From Spartobacteria bacterium UBA6821 (GTDB lineage Bacteria > Verrucomicrobiota > Verrucomicrobiia > Chthoniobacterales > UBA6821): DNA of 31,963 nt. The stretch covers positions 63,475 through 95,437 of the forward strand of contig DKEN01000055.1 in the NCBI GenBank assembly GCA_002452515.1. Reading direction: 5' to 3'. Shown here in pieces: positions 8,886 to 17,453 of this stretch. The first letter of the stretch is position 1; every line of letters starts with the position of its first letter. Below the pieces are notes generated by a model. That model did not search any database. It was not told the DNA's origin and saw only the letters and a list, made by a program, of their open reading frames with translations. The translations under genes were made by a program, and so were the position numbers.

Positions 8886-9376
8886 GGAACGGCTTGTGTT
8901 GACTTTGCGCGTTCGAGCAGGGAGGTCGTCGATTTTCCTGGAACCAGAGAGAGCAGCCTGATTTCCGTGCCGACATCCTGCAACGCCTCTCTTTCCTCAG
9001 GATCAAGCGTCTCGAGCGTGTAGTCCCCACCCTTGGCGTAGATGGCGGGCCTTAGTTGACGGATCACATCTGTCACCCTCTTTCCCTCAAAGACGGTGAC
9101 ATGGTCGACACAGCGGAGTCCGGCCAGCACCTCGGCACGATCCAATGCGCTGTTGAGGGGGCGTTCCGGCCCTTTGAGTGCACGGACGGATTGATCGCTA
9201 TTGACCGCCACAATCAGGACGTCACCCAACTCGCGGGCCTGCTGCAGATAACGAACGTGACCTGTATGGAGTAGATCGAAGCAGCCATTGGTCAGCACGA
9301 GATTTTTCCCTTCGGCAGCGTAGCGGGCACCCAGGGCAGAAAGCCCATCACGAGTCACAAGTTGTTCCATGTCCAT
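8882..9376 (-). CDS. rfaE2: D-glycero-beta-D-manno-heptose 1-phosphate adenylyltransferase
   Basis: Transfers AMP from ATP to D-beta-D-heptose 1-phosphate, giving ADP-heptose for the lipopolysaccharide inner core. The protein is the stand-alone equivalent of the C-terminal half of HldE: LTNGCFDLLHTGHVRYLQQA holds the nucleotidyltransferase HxGH motif (residues 37-40). It is followed by GDVLIVAVNSDQSVRALKGPERP, then IYAKGGDYTLETLDP and the C-terminal GKSTTSLLERA. Starting at ATG 9376 (or ATG 9370, two codons later) gives about 164 residues, normal for the family; the open frame extends to 9496 but the extra residues resemble nothing. No kinase partner (HldE N-terminal half) is in the window. 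The gene implies an LPS-type outer membrane. It is divergent from the metal ATPase gene by 81 bases. Confidence 0.93.
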   Translation of the reverse strand: MDMEQLVTRDGLSALGARYAAEGKNLVLTNGCFDLLHTGHVRYLQQARELGDVLIVAVNSDQSVRALKGPERPLNSALDRAEVLAGLRCVDHVTVFEGKRVTDVIRQLRPAIYAKGGDYTLETLDPEEREALQDVGTEIRLLSLVPGKSTTSLLERAKSTQAVP

Positions 9377-9457
9377 GACGATCAGAAATCGGCAAACAGG
9401 TTGAAAGAAGATTCTCCTATTTTCAGCACTACCAAAGCCATTTAAGCTGCACTCACT

Positions 9458-11437
9458 ATGTCTCACGATCACGGCTTGCATGCTGCGCACTCCCATTCGG
9501 ATGCAGAGGGAGGCGGTGAAGAATGGCTTTTGCTGGCTTGGCTATCGGGAGCCTGCCTGCTCTTCACCATTCTAGGACTCCTGAGCGATTATCTTCATTC
9601 CCCCGAATGGGTGAGCTTGATCCTCTATTCTTCGGCTTATCTCTCCGGTGGATGGGATGCAGCAAGCGACGCTTGGGCACGGATACGCAAAGGAGAACTG
9701 GATATTCACTTTTTGATGTTGGCTGTGGCCTTCGGAGCGGCGTTGATAGGCGCCTGGCGCGAAGGTGCTCTCTTGCTCTTTCTCTTTTCAGCATCGGGAG
9801 CTATGGAGCACTTCGCGATGGGTCGGACAAAAAAGGCCATCGATGCCCTTTTCCAAGGCGCTCCCAAGACAGCGCGTGTGTTATTAGATGGACGTGAAAA
9901 GCAACTCCCCGTTGAGGAGCTTTCTCTTGGCATGGTCGTCCTGGTAACAACCGGAGAACAGATCCCAGCCGATATCGAAGTGATCAGGGGAAAAAGCGCC
10001 TGCGATGAATCCAACCTCACGGGGGAGGCAATTCCCGTGGCGAAAGTGGTTGGTGACACAGCCCTCTCAGGCACCATCAATCTCTGGGGTGTCCTTGAAG
10101 GACGTGTCCTTCGACCCGCCAGCGAAAGTTCGCTTCAAAAAATTATCCGTCTTATTCAGGACGCCCAGAATATGAAGGCTCCTTCGCAGCGCTTCACCGA
10201 CCGGTTCGGAACTCGCTACACTTGGAGCATCCTCTCAATCTGCCTCACAATGTTCCTTGTCTGGTGGCTGATCCTCAAACTTTCACCCTTTGAGAGCACG
10301 GATGGCTCCCCGAGTGCCTTCTATAGGACCATGACCCTTCTAGTGGTAGCCTCTCCATGCGCCCTGGTTCTTTCGGTTCCCTCAGCCATCCTCTCGGCCA
10401 TCGCCAGTGGAGCTCGGCGTGGCATTCTTTTTCGTGGAGGGGCTGCCATTGAAACCCTTGCCGACGTACGCGTCGTCGCCCTTGATAAAACGGGCACGCT
10501 GACCTCAGGAAACCTCGCGTTGTCACATCTTGAGATTCTTGAGGGAAGCGAGGAGCGTTTTCGTTCTATCTCACACTCCCTGGCCCGACTTTCCGAACAC
10601 CCCCTTTCACGTGCTATCCGAAAACTTGCACGCACTTGGGGGAACAAGGCCATGGAAACGGAGAATTTTCAAACCATCCTTGGCAAAGGTGTGAAGGCTA
10701 CAATCGCCGGGGAGACATTTGTCATGGGCAGCAGAAAGCTTGCGATGGGGCTCCCACGATTTAACTCGCGGGAACTCCCTGAATCAAATGGTTCCTCGAC
10801 AAGTGCCGGCGCCGTTGTCTGGGTGGCCGGCGATGATCTCCTGGGATTCATGGTTTTCAGCGATGAAATACGGAACGAATCCCTCTCGACCCTGCGCGAA
10901 TTGCACCGCCAAAACGTGCGCACAGTGATGCTTACCGGTGATCATGAGGGGGCGGCGAAGGCGATCACAGAAAAAGTTGGGATTGGAGAAACACTCTACG
11001 AACTCTCACCGGAGAAGAAGGTCGAGGCCATTGAGAGACTCAAGGAGAACGGTAGCATCCGGGTGGCCATGATTGGAGATGGGGTGAATGATGCCCCATG
11101 CATCGCAGCGGCGGATGTAGGCGTGGCGATGGGTGTCCGCGGCTCAGATGCAGCCTTGGAGCAGGCTGAAGTCGTTCTAATGAATGATCGTTTGGAAAAC
11201 TTTCTGCTGGCAAGAATGCTCAGCGTTCACTCGAAGAGCATCATCCTCCAAAACATCGTTATTTCTCTTGGAACAGTGTTGATTATGGTGACCACTGCGT
11301 TCCTGATTCCGATTCCTCTGACTCTCGGTGTGGCGGCGCATGAAGGCAGCACCTTTATTGTCGTCCTAAACAGCCTGCGCCTTCTGGCTATCAGACTACC
11401 TGAGAATATCAGTTCGCGGGGGCAAAAGAACCGTTAG
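9458..11437 (+). CDS. P1B-4-type heavy-metal-transporting ATPase (Co2+/Zn2+ or Fe2+ efflux class)
   Basis: A 659-residue inner-membrane P-type ATPase. Phosphorylation motif DKTGTLTSG has Asp at 343; the actuator loop reads LTGEAIPV near 187; HP (381-382) is the P1B nucleotide-domain mark; GDGVNDAPCIAAADVGVAMG is the hinge. The ion-binding TM motif is SPC (299-301), not CPC, and the last membrane helix has HEGST (His about 628). This pairing defines the P1B-4 subgroup (CoaT, CzcP, CtpD-like), known to export Co2+, Zn2+ or Fe2+. It has no Cys-type N-terminal metal domain but a short His-rich start (MSHDHGLHAAHSHSD). About eight hydrophobic segments are visible. No MerR or ArsR regulator lies next to it. 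The end overlaps the convergent lipoprotein gene by 29 bases. Confidence 0.93.
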   Translation: MSHDHGLHAAHSHSDAEGGGEEWLLLAWLSGACLLFTILGLLSDYLHSPEWVSLILYSSAYLSGGWDAASDAWARIRKGELDIHFLMLAVAFGAALIGAWREGALLLFLFSASGAMEHFAMGRTKKAIDALFQGAPKTARVLLDGREKQLPVEELSLGMVVLVTTGEQIPADIEVIRGKSACDESNLTGEAIPVAKVVGDTALSGTINLWGVLEGRVLRPASESSLQKIIRLIQDAQNMKAPSQRFTDRFGTRYTWSILSICLTMFLVWWLILKLSPFESTDGSPSAFYRTMTLLVVASPCALVLSVPSAILSAIASGARRGILFRGGAAIETLADVRVVALDKTGTLTSGNLALSHLEILEGSEERFRSISHSLARLSEHPLSRAIRKLARTWGNKAMETENFQTILGKGVKATIAGETFVMGSRKLAMGLPRFNSRELPESNGSSTSAGAVVWVAGDDLLGFMVFSDEIRNESLSTLRELHRQNVRTVMLTGDHEGAAKAITEKVGIGETLYELSPEKKVEAIERLKENGSIRVAMIGDGVNDAPCIAAADVGVAMGVRGSDAALEQAEVVLMNDRLENFLLARMLSVHSKSIILQNIVISLGTVLIMVTTAFLIPIPLTLGVAAHEGSTFIVVLNSLRLLAIRLPENISSRGQKNR

Positions 11438-11861
11438 GCAACTGACGGTAGAGATTCCTGTCTGTTGGGTAAGATGGGACATAGCTGCCGTCGGCTTGCT
11501 GCACATAACGGATCTTGGCGGGAACGAATGATCCATCCGAAGTGCGAACATAGAGGGTGGAATTCGCCGACTGCTGGGCTGATGATTGGGCGCCTGCTTT
11601 CGGGATGAAGGCCGTGATTGCTTGGGAACCAACACTACCTGCTCCGGCTGATATCGCTCCGGCAGCAACGGGATTGACTCCATGCATGAGAGCCCCGGTG
11701 CCCGCACCAATCCCTGCTGCTGTCACAGCCTGAATGGCTGCTGCTCCCACGGGGGTCACGACTGAGCGAGGCTGTCCATTGGGACCGATTTCAGTCGTGC
11801 AGCCACTGGCAAAAAAGGCGGGAATCGCAACGAGCAGAATGATTCTGGAGTCAATTTTCAT
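11409..11861 (-). CDS. Small glycine/alanine-rich lipoprotein
   Basis: A 150-residue putative lipoprotein. The start is ATG 11861 (MKIDSRIILL); the frame also has a TTG at 11870. The signal peptide ends in FFASGC, with Cys 21 as the probable lipidation site. Residues of about 38-85 are rich in Gly and Ala with small-residue spacing (AAGIGAGTGALMHGVNPVAA, AGAGSVGSQA), resembling the glycine-zipper segments of envelope lipoproteins that insert in membranes. The C-terminal part has a repeated pattern: TSDGSFVPAKIRY, QADGSYVPSYPT and LPNGSFAPAN, three copies of an (x)-D/N-G-S-F/Y-x-P unit. Function is unknown; an outer-membrane location is inferred. The gene is convergent with, and overlaps, the ATPase gene. 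Confidence 0.75.
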   Translation of the reverse strand: MKIDSRIILLVAIPAFFASGCTTEIGPNGQPRSVVTPVGAAAIQAVTAAGIGAGTGALMHGVNPVAAGAISAGAGSVGSQAITAFIPKAGAQSSAQQSANSTLYVRTSDGSFVPAKIRYVQQADGSYVPSYPTDRNLYRQLPNGSFAPAN

Positions 11862-11918
11862 GATTACCAATTACAGGCGATTTTTTTCAAAATCAATTCC
11901 GTTTGTGAGGCTCGATTC

Positions 11919-11946
11919 AAAAAAATACTCCGCAAAAGTACCGAGT
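11919..11946 (-). terminator. Probable intrinsic terminator of the two-gene membrane-protein operon
   Basis: Read on the minus strand, ACTCGG (from 11946) pairs with CGGAGT (ending 11927) with one G-G mismatch and an 8-base loop, followed by A and seven T (11925-11919). It lies just after the stop of the polytopic membrane protein at 11964. The stem is short, but the T-run is good. Confidence 0.4.
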
Positions 11947-11963
11947 CGCACCTATAATAAAAC

Positions 11964-13646
11964 TCATTTCTGACTTCCAACCTGATGCAGGGAGGGACCC
12001 GTATTCTCCTTCGCCCACGGAAGTTTGGAATCAGGCCACTTGGCAGACTCCAGAGGCCCCCAATAGATGAAGTTGACTCCAAGTTCAGCGGCCTTTTGCC
12101 GCCAGTCGGATTCTCCATTCATCATGTCGTTCAGTTTGGCCAATCGGGGCTGATAATCGAGGCCATGACTCCAAAGATGCCCCTCATAGCCGCAGACCAC
12201 AGGATGCCCGAGCACAATCACCGGATGATTGTACTCCGGGGCACACGCGATGACGGCTTCGGGAGGGATATCCTTCAGAATCCAAGCAGTTTCATTCAGG
12301 GCATCTCGCTTGATAAGTTCATAACCATTCCTTCCGTCGAGCCCCGCCTTCAATGTCACCGCTCCAGAACCGAAAAGTAAAAGGAGAGTGACTACCCTCA
12401 CTGCAAAGGGGAATCCCACGATCAGCTCACTCCAGAAGTATGGTATCATGACGATCCAGGACCAGAGCATCAGTTTGGTATTGTCCCACTCCCAAGGAGC
12501 AAAACGTATGAACATGCAGCTCATAAAAACAAAGGCTGCAGGCCAGACAAAGGCGCGGGCTTCACGACTCCCACCCCTACGAAACAGGAGGATCGTCAGG
12601 AGCACTCCCAGAGGAAGTGAAATTCCAAAAGTCCTAAACCAAAACATCACAGTTCCATCACTCATCCATCCCGGTTTCCAACCAAGTGAATGGATTGCCG
12701 AAGGGCCTCCTGCTCCGCTTGTCACGAGCCAACCGAAAAAGGCCATCAAGGGCCAAGACATGAGGGCCAGTTTTGCAAAGCGAACCCGTCCTTCGGGAAC
12801 GGCCAAGGCTACCCCTACCATGGCCACGCCAAGATAGAGAGCCGCATGGATGCTGAAAAGCGGTGTCACGGCAAGCAGGAGAGCCTGGATTGGAAGGGGG
12901 AGGATGAACCGCCTCTCCTTTCCGAAATTCTCATCACGCCAGGCACACAGCAGCAACAATCCGGCGGGCAGAACGAAGAGAAAGCCTCGTTGCGTCACGA
13001 AGAGCGTGAGAAAAAGATTCTTCCACTCGCATACCTCATCAGGGTTCCCTCCTTGCAAGAGAACCCTCACTGCCAGTCCACCGCTAAAAAGGAGTGACGC
13101 CAGAGCAATCCCTCTTCCCCACCGCCAGAGGGCATATCCCGTAAGGACGGCGCCTCCCAAGGCGCACCAGAGCAATCCCTGAACGACAGGCACCCCGACA
13201 GCGAGAAGGAGCGAGTTAAACAAATCGCTGCCTGGTGGATACCGCAAGGGATCACCGGCCAGAATCGGACTGGCAGGCCACCAATGGTGCGTCGCCTCCA
13301 TCCATTGAATGAATGCAAGGTGGAGCGAAAGATCTCCGAGATTGTTTGGCGAAAGGATTTTCCAAGAATCGCCATCGGCATAAATAAGCCAGAAAAAGAC
13401 GCGGGCCGAGGCACAGGCAAAGATGCCGATCAACACCCATTCCCAGAACGATGGAGGCCTCACTCCTTCCTGTGAGTCCGCAGGCATCACCTGCCATGCC
13501 AGGACTGCCGCACAGAACCCGAGCGCCAAAGCAGCGATGGCAATTCCTCCATGATACCCCTCCAGTCCCTTTCCCAAATAGGCCAGGGGAATTGCCGTCG
13601 CCACGGAAACTGCTACTCCGGAAAGAATCGCAACAATGCCTTTCAT
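11964..13646 (-). CDS. Polytopic membrane protein, GT-C-like
   Basis: A 560-residue integral membrane protein with about 11-13 hydrophobic segments and a C-terminal soluble tail of about 120 residues. After the first few helices comes a loop with DLSLHLAFIQWMEATHHWWP, then GDPLRYPPGSDLFNSLLLAVG, a layout seen in GT-C-fold lipid-linked-sugar transferases and related uncharacterised envelope proteins (acidic/His loop after an early helix). The tail (AWILKDIPPEAVIACAPEYN, then ELGVNFIYWGPLE) resembles those proteins' extracytoplasmic domain. The activity is not established; a glycosyltransferase or polysaccharide-modifying role is inferred. ATG 13646 overlaps the stop of the upstream Agl23-like gene as ATGA, so the two are translationally coupled. 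The open frame extends 16 codons further upstream, but the overlap start is preferred. Confidence 0.75.
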   Translation of the reverse strand: MKGIVAILSGVAVSVATAIPLAYLGKGLEGYHGGIAIAALALGFCAAVLAWQVMPADSQEGVRPPSFWEWVLIGIFACASARVFFWLIYADGDSWKILSPNNLGDLSLHLAFIQWMEATHHWWPASPILAGDPLRYPPGSDLFNSLLLAVGVPVVQGLLWCALGGAVLTGYALWRWGRGIALASLLFSGGLAVRVLLQGGNPDEVCEWKNLFLTLFVTQRGFLFVLPAGLLLLCAWRDENFGKERRFILPLPIQALLLAVTPLFSIHAALYLGVAMVGVALAVPEGRVRFAKLALMSWPLMAFFGWLVTSGAGGPSAIHSLGWKPGWMSDGTVMFWFRTFGISLPLGVLLTILLFRRGGSREARAFVWPAAFVFMSCMFIRFAPWEWDNTKLMLWSWIVMIPYFWSELIVGFPFAVRVVTLLLLFGSGAVTLKAGLDGRNGYELIKRDALNETAWILKDIPPEAVIACAPEYNHPVIVLGHPVVCGYEGHLWSHGLDYQPRLAKLNDMMNGESDWRQKAAELGVNFIYWGPLESAKWPDSKLPWAKENTGPSLHQVGSQK

Positions 13647-15283
13647 TTGTTCATCACACGTTCTGCCGTGCCGTGTGCCGGATTCGAAAACCAATCATGG
13701 AAGGTGCTCTCCTTGAACCAGACGGTACATTCATCCATCGAATCACGAAGGTGAAAGCGGCGGCGGAGGTAGGGTTCCTTGATCAGGTCCTCAACAGATT
13801 TCTGCTGTGACGAAAGCGCCACAATGAAATCCCCTTCAAGTGTGCTGGGAATTTTATCGTAATACCCGATTCTCCCGAAATCTCCAAAAATCCAGGGGAG
13901 CGGATAATAGCTATCCAGAATGATCTCGCCGCCCATCGCGTATTTACGAGGATCTGAATGGGCAAGCGATAAAACAGGCTCGGTCAAGAAAGAGATTTCC
14001 GGCATCGTCTGGACATAGACATAGGGTTCCATCGGATCAGCGAAGTGTCGAAAGTTCAACCGCAGGGTGCTTATCAGGGAAGCACCCAAAAGAAGGCAGG
14101 AAAGCACCACCACAGGCCACCGCAGCCGCACACTCCCCCACCCCTCCTGCAAGGCACATCCGAAAAGAATCCAAAAAGGCCAGATGATTGAGAGAAGACA
14201 CCAGGGAGTCTTGTAAGGAACAATCGAATAGACGAGCAGCGCTCCCAATCCGTAGATCGCCAGATAGCGCATCATCGCCGAGCCCGGTAGATTCACCGGA
14301 CCGGATAACCGAAAGGCATAAAGGAGACCGAGGAGAGCCGGCCATTCGTAACGGACCATCAGGGCAAGCCAGTAATAGTTTAGCGGGCCGATCTGACACT
14401 CTGATTTGATATGCCCTCCGTCTCCTGTTCCCGTATGGAACCACTTTGCATAAGCCACGAAGAAATCGGGTACTCCAGACCAATTAAGAAATGTCCCTGA
14501 ATAGAAAAAAATGAGCGCAAAGAGAGCAAGGGCGCCAGCGCATGCCAGATCGCGCTGCGACCAAGATCTCCTATGCCATGGCATCGGAGGAAGCGAAGGG
14601 ACGATGCGCTGCCAGATACCCAATGTAAGGGCAGCGAGCAGGAAGCAGACGACATGAATCACCGCCGTTTCCTTAAGGAGAAACATGAGCGCTATACCCG
14701 CCACTGTGGCGAACAAATCCCGCCGCCCCCCTTCCTTCCAGAGTCCAAGTAGTCCCCACGTCGTGATGAGAAGGGCCAAAAGAAGCCAGGATTCATGGAT
14801 AGCGTACCGGCCATAAAAGACCGCGGCTGGAGAAAGAGCCATCGCCAGAGCTCCCAACCGTGCTGCTTGAGTGCCGAAATAACGGTCAAATCTCAGAGAT
14901 ATCCAGACAGAGGCAATACTTGCAGCCACCGCAGGAAGCCGAAGTGCCCAGAGATTTCGCCCAAGCAATGAGAGCGAGGCGAAGAGCACATAAAAGTAGA
15001 ATGGCCCGTGGTAGTTTTCCGGGTCGTAGCGGTAGAAACCGTTGGCACGCATTTGATCGACAAACCAGCCGTTGATCCCCTCGTCAAAATGAGCAGGCTT
15101 GATGTCCAGCGCCCAGATCCGCAGGAGAGCAGCAATAAGAAGAATTCCCCCTTCCACGAAAAGGGCAGGGACCAGCACGTGTCTCAATCTGGAGGAATTA
15201 GGCAACTTCACCCCTGCGAAAATATCGTTCATCAGGCGTCGAATCCAGCCGAGGCACTTAAGGAATCGCTGATTAAATCGCAT
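13643..15283 (-). CDS. Agl23-like (TIGR03663-type) GT-C membrane glycosyltransferase-related protein
   Basis: A 546-residue polytopic membrane protein with about 11-12 hydrophobic segments. The loop after the first helix has IKPAHFDEGINGWFVDQM (acidic pair around residue 68), followed by YRYDPENYHGPFYFYV and LRLPAVAASI. That is the pattern of the TIGR03663/Agl23 family, related to PMT/GT-C transferases that use lipid-linked sugars and named for association with flippase activity. A further family-like stretch is ALSPAAVFYGRYAIHESW. The soluble C-terminal part (residues about 400-546) includes SYYPLPWIFGDFGRIGYYDK. The start is taken as ATG 15283; ATG 15232 (MNDIFAGVK) is an alternative. The exact reaction is unknown. 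It is coupled to the downstream membrane gene by a 4-base overlap, suggesting that both proteins work together. Confidence 0.82.
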   Translation of the reverse strand: MRFNQRFLKCLGWIRRLMNDIFAGVKLPNSSRLRHVLVPALFVEGGILLIAALLRIWALDIKPAHFDEGINGWFVDQMRANGFYRYDPENYHGPFYFYVLFASLSLLGRNLWALRLPAVAASIASVWISLRFDRYFGTQAARLGALAMALSPAAVFYGRYAIHESWLLLALLITTWGLLGLWKEGGRRDLFATVAGIALMFLLKETAVIHVVCFLLAALTLGIWQRIVPSLPPMPWHRRSWSQRDLACAGALALFALIFFYSGTFLNWSGVPDFFVAYAKWFHTGTGDGGHIKSECQIGPLNYYWLALMVRYEWPALLGLLYAFRLSGPVNLPGSAMMRYLAIYGLGALLVYSIVPYKTPWCLLSIIWPFWILFGCALQEGWGSVRLRWPVVVLSCLLLGASLISTLRLNFRHFADPMEPYVYVQTMPEISFLTEPVLSLAHSDPRKYAMGGEIILDSYYPLPWIFGDFGRIGYYDKIPSTLEGDFIVALSSQQKSVEDLIKEPYLRRRFHLRDSMDECTVWFKESTFHDWFSNPAHGTAERVMNK

Positions 15284-15344
15284 TGATGCCGTTGCGGTAA
15301 GAATGGGCCGCAGGCTGTGTTATCTCCGTAACCCTTTGGGCTGT

Positions 15345-15437
15345 GAGTATTTGGATGTTTTCCGGCGTTGCTTGCTGGGGCAAGACCGCAGGGGTATTGC
15401 CTCTGCGCTTCGCGCCTTGGAAAACATCCAAATACTC
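15345..15437. repeat. Perfect 19-bp inverted repeat enclosing two hairpins (palindromic intergenic element)
   Basis: The left arm GAGTATTTGGATGTTTTCC (15345-15363) is the exact reverse complement of 15419-15437. Inside, GGCG (15364-15367) can pair with CGCC (15413-15416), leaving two unpaired T. The 45-base interior folds again: CTTGC-TGGG-GCAAG, and CGCAGGGG-TATTG-CCTCTGCG with one wobble. The result is a three-way, cloverleaf-like shape about 93 bases long. It sits in the 165-base gap between rnhC and the Agl23-like gene, both on the minus strand. There is no T-run, so it is not a standard terminator. A REP/MITE-type element or a structured leader RNA are the main options. Confidence 0.85.
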
Positions 15438-15448
15438 TCCAGCGGCAA

Positions 15449-16378
15449 TCATGGGATTTCATCAGCGGTTCCTAGCACCTCGGCTGCCGTTTTGAAATGC
15501 ATCTTGGCCACCTTGGGCAGAATATCGGCGCCATACTCGGCGATTAAGGTCGAGGCAGCGGACTTGACCTTGGGAGAAACCCCCTTGGCAAGTGTCACTC
15601 CGAGTTCTTTCCCGCTCTTGTCCAGCCAGTCGATGAATCCTTCACGGGCCAGAATCGAGGCGGCTGCAACGGCGTAATCGCTCTCGGCTTTGGTACGCTG
15701 ATCGAGTTGGATTTTTTTGCCGTTTTCCAGGAGAGCCTTTTGAAGGACCCGGGAATCCGCAAATTTATCGGAGAGAGCACGGGGACATTTCGGAACCCGT
15801 GCGCAGAGATTCTCAATCACACGGGCATGGCCCCAGGCGAGCAATCGATTGAGATTCCCGATGGAACGATACAGCTGATTGTATTTCTCAGGCTTGATCA
15901 CGATGATCTCGGAAGGAGCTCCCGATTTACGGATCACGGCTGCAAGATCGCGGATTTTTTTGTCACTACTGATGGCCTTGCTGTCCTGAATACCTGAGTC
16001 ACGAAGATGGCGGGCAAGATCTCCGTCGAGATAAACCCCGGCAATGACAAGAGGCCCGAAGAGATCCCCCTTACCACTCTCATCAATGCCAAAATGCGGT
16101 TCGAACTGCTCCGGAGAATGCACTTCTTCATAGCCGAGCCGAGCCTCTCCTAAAATCTCCGGTTCGAGCACGAAGGTGATAAAATCCTCCAACCCTTTGC
16201 CTTGAAGAACAGCTTTGGGACCTTTTTCATAAACGGCGATATTCAGCTTTTCTTGGCGGGCCGCATAGAGCATGTAGGGCTTTTCCTCAAAGCTGAATCC
16301 CCGATCCTTTAGGATTACACGGAGTTTTTCTGCCTGATCGGGAGAGAGCGGAACAGTCTGGGAGTGGAGAGGTGGCAC
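15449..16378 (-). CDS. rnhC: Ribonuclease HIII
   Basis: Cuts the RNA strand of RNA-DNA hybrids, including R-loops. The 309-residue protein has the type-3 layout: an N-terminal TBP-like substrate-binding domain (KLRVILKDRGFSFEEKPYML to about residue 80), then an RNase H fold opening with FGIDESGKGDLFGPLVIAGVY, which holds the catalytic Asp 99 and Glu 100. A further acidic residue is in GIQDSKAIS (Asp 132). The presence of the N-terminal domain, and GIDESGKGD, separates it from RNase HII. The frame begins at GTG 16378, only 25 bases from the divergent mutY start. There is no in-frame ATG near the N-terminus. RNase HIII is common in Firmicutes and scattered elsewhere, including Verrucomicrobiota and Chlamydiota. 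Confidence 0.95.
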   Translation of the reverse strand: MPPLHSQTVPLSPDQAEKLRVILKDRGFSFEEKPYMLYAARQEKLNIAVYEKGPKAVLQGKGLEDFITFVLEPEILGEARLGYEEVHSPEQFEPHFGIDESGKGDLFGPLVIAGVYLDGDLARHLRDSGIQDSKAISSDKKIRDLAAVIRKSGAPSEIIVIKPEKYNQLYRSIGNLNRLLAWGHARVIENLCARVPKCPRALSDKFADSRVLQKALLENGKKIQLDQRTKAESDYAVAAASILAREGFIDWLDKSGKELGVTLAKGVSPKVKSAASTLIAEYGADILPKVAKMHFKTAAEVLGTADEIP

Positions 16379-16403
16379 GGGCGGGCTTGCTGTTTTAAGG
16401 AAG

Positions 16404-17453
16404 ATGCCTTACGAGCCTTGTATGAACAAGGAGAAGAGAGTCGGATTAGCACGCTCCGCATTGTTGAATTGGCATGCGTCCCATGGGAGGCATGATCTGC
16501 TATGGCGCCGGTTTACGGATCCCTACGCGGTGTTGGTTTCCGAGTTCATGCTGCAGCAGACCACGGTGGCAACGGTGACGCCGCGTTTTGCCGAGTGGAT
16601 GCAAACCTTTCCAACCGTTGCCGATCTTGCATCAGCAACAGAAGAAGAAGTTCTTACTGCCTGGCAGGGACTGGGATATTATTCCCGCGCACGGAGACTT
16701 CATGCAGCAGCCAAAACTATCACGGAATGCCATGATGCCATTATCCCCTCAGAGAGCGAGTCCCTGCTGGCACTGCCCGGAATAGGAGATTACACGGCGG
16801 CAGCCGTCTTGGCTTTTGCTTACGATCTCCATGCGCTTGTCCTCGATACCAATATTATCCGCGTTCTCTCGCGCTGGGCGAACCTTGACACCCCCATTGA
16901 CATCGGAAAGGGAAAGAAATTGCTGATGAAAATCGCAGAGTCCTTCTACCCACGGACGGGATGCCGTGCCACTGCCTCCGCCCTCATGGATCTCGGGGCA
17001 ACCATCTGCACTTCAGGGATACCGCAATGCTCTCTCTGCCCCCTTCAACAAACCTGCCTGGCAGACAAACCGGAACATCTTCCCCGAAAGGCGCCTCGCG
17101 TCGTCACGCTGAAACAGAGCGAACTTCGGGTCTGTTTTTATCAACAGGAGCGTCTCTATCTGGAACTCTCTCAGGGTCCCCGCTGGCGCGGACTCTGGAT
17201 TCTTCCTGAACTTGGAAAAGCCCATGCCAAAGGCTACCGAAGCACCCCCTTGGCCGAGGTCACCTACCCAATCACCCGCTATCGCATCACCATGAAGATA
17301 TTTGAAACCCTCGATAAGCCACCGACTCATCTCCGTGGATTCTCGATCGACGAGTTGAACAGTATCCCCATTCCCTCACCGCACCGCAAAGCAATCGGAG
17401 CGGTTGCGAAGCGGTTGTTTTCCATCCATAATTCCGGGGAAAGCCCAAACTGA
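16404..17453 (+). CDS. mutY: A/G-specific adenine DNA glycosylase (MutY)
   Basis: Removes adenine mispaired with 8-oxoguanine, preventing G:C to T:A changes. The 349-residue protein has catalytic Glu 47 in [11 protein letters not shown], the helix-hairpin-helix [19 protein letters not shown] with Asp 148 in [10 protein letters not shown], and a 4Fe-4S cluster loop with Cys 202, 209, 212 and 218 in the exact C-x6-C-x2-C-x5-C spacing. The C-terminal part (after about 230) is the Nudix-like 8-oxoG recognition domain. ATG 16404 has AAGGA just two bases ahead, too close to act as a normal ribosome site; ATG 16422 (MNKEKRVGL) is the alternative and matches the family N-terminus well. Its TGA overlaps the trpB ATG by one base. 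Confidence 0.96.
   Translation: MPYEPCMNKEKRVGLARSALLNWHASHGRHDLLWRRFTDPYAVLVSEFMLQQTTVATVTPRFAEWMQTFPTVADLASATEEEVLTAWQGLGYYSRARRLHAAAKTITECHDAIIPSESESLLALPGIGDYTAAAVLAFAYDLHALVLDTNIIRVLSRWANLDTPIDIGKGKKLLMKIAESFYPRTGCRATASALMDLGATICTSGIPQCSLCPLQQTCLADKPEHLPRKAPRVVTLKQSELRVCFYQQERLYLELSQGPRWRGLWILPELGKAHAKGYRSTPLAEVTYPITRYRITMKIFETLDKPPTHLRGFSIDELNSIPIPSPHRKAIGAVAKRLFSIHNSGESPN

Noticed and set aside
15345..15437. Integron attC site
   Set aside because: The palindrome has a similar size, but the arms do not end in the RYYYAAC/GTRRRY core pairs, and no integrase or gene cassette is present.
16091..16110. tRNA T-arm-like GGTTCGAAC
   Set aside because: It lies within the rnhC coding sequence, and no acceptor stem or D-arm is found around it.
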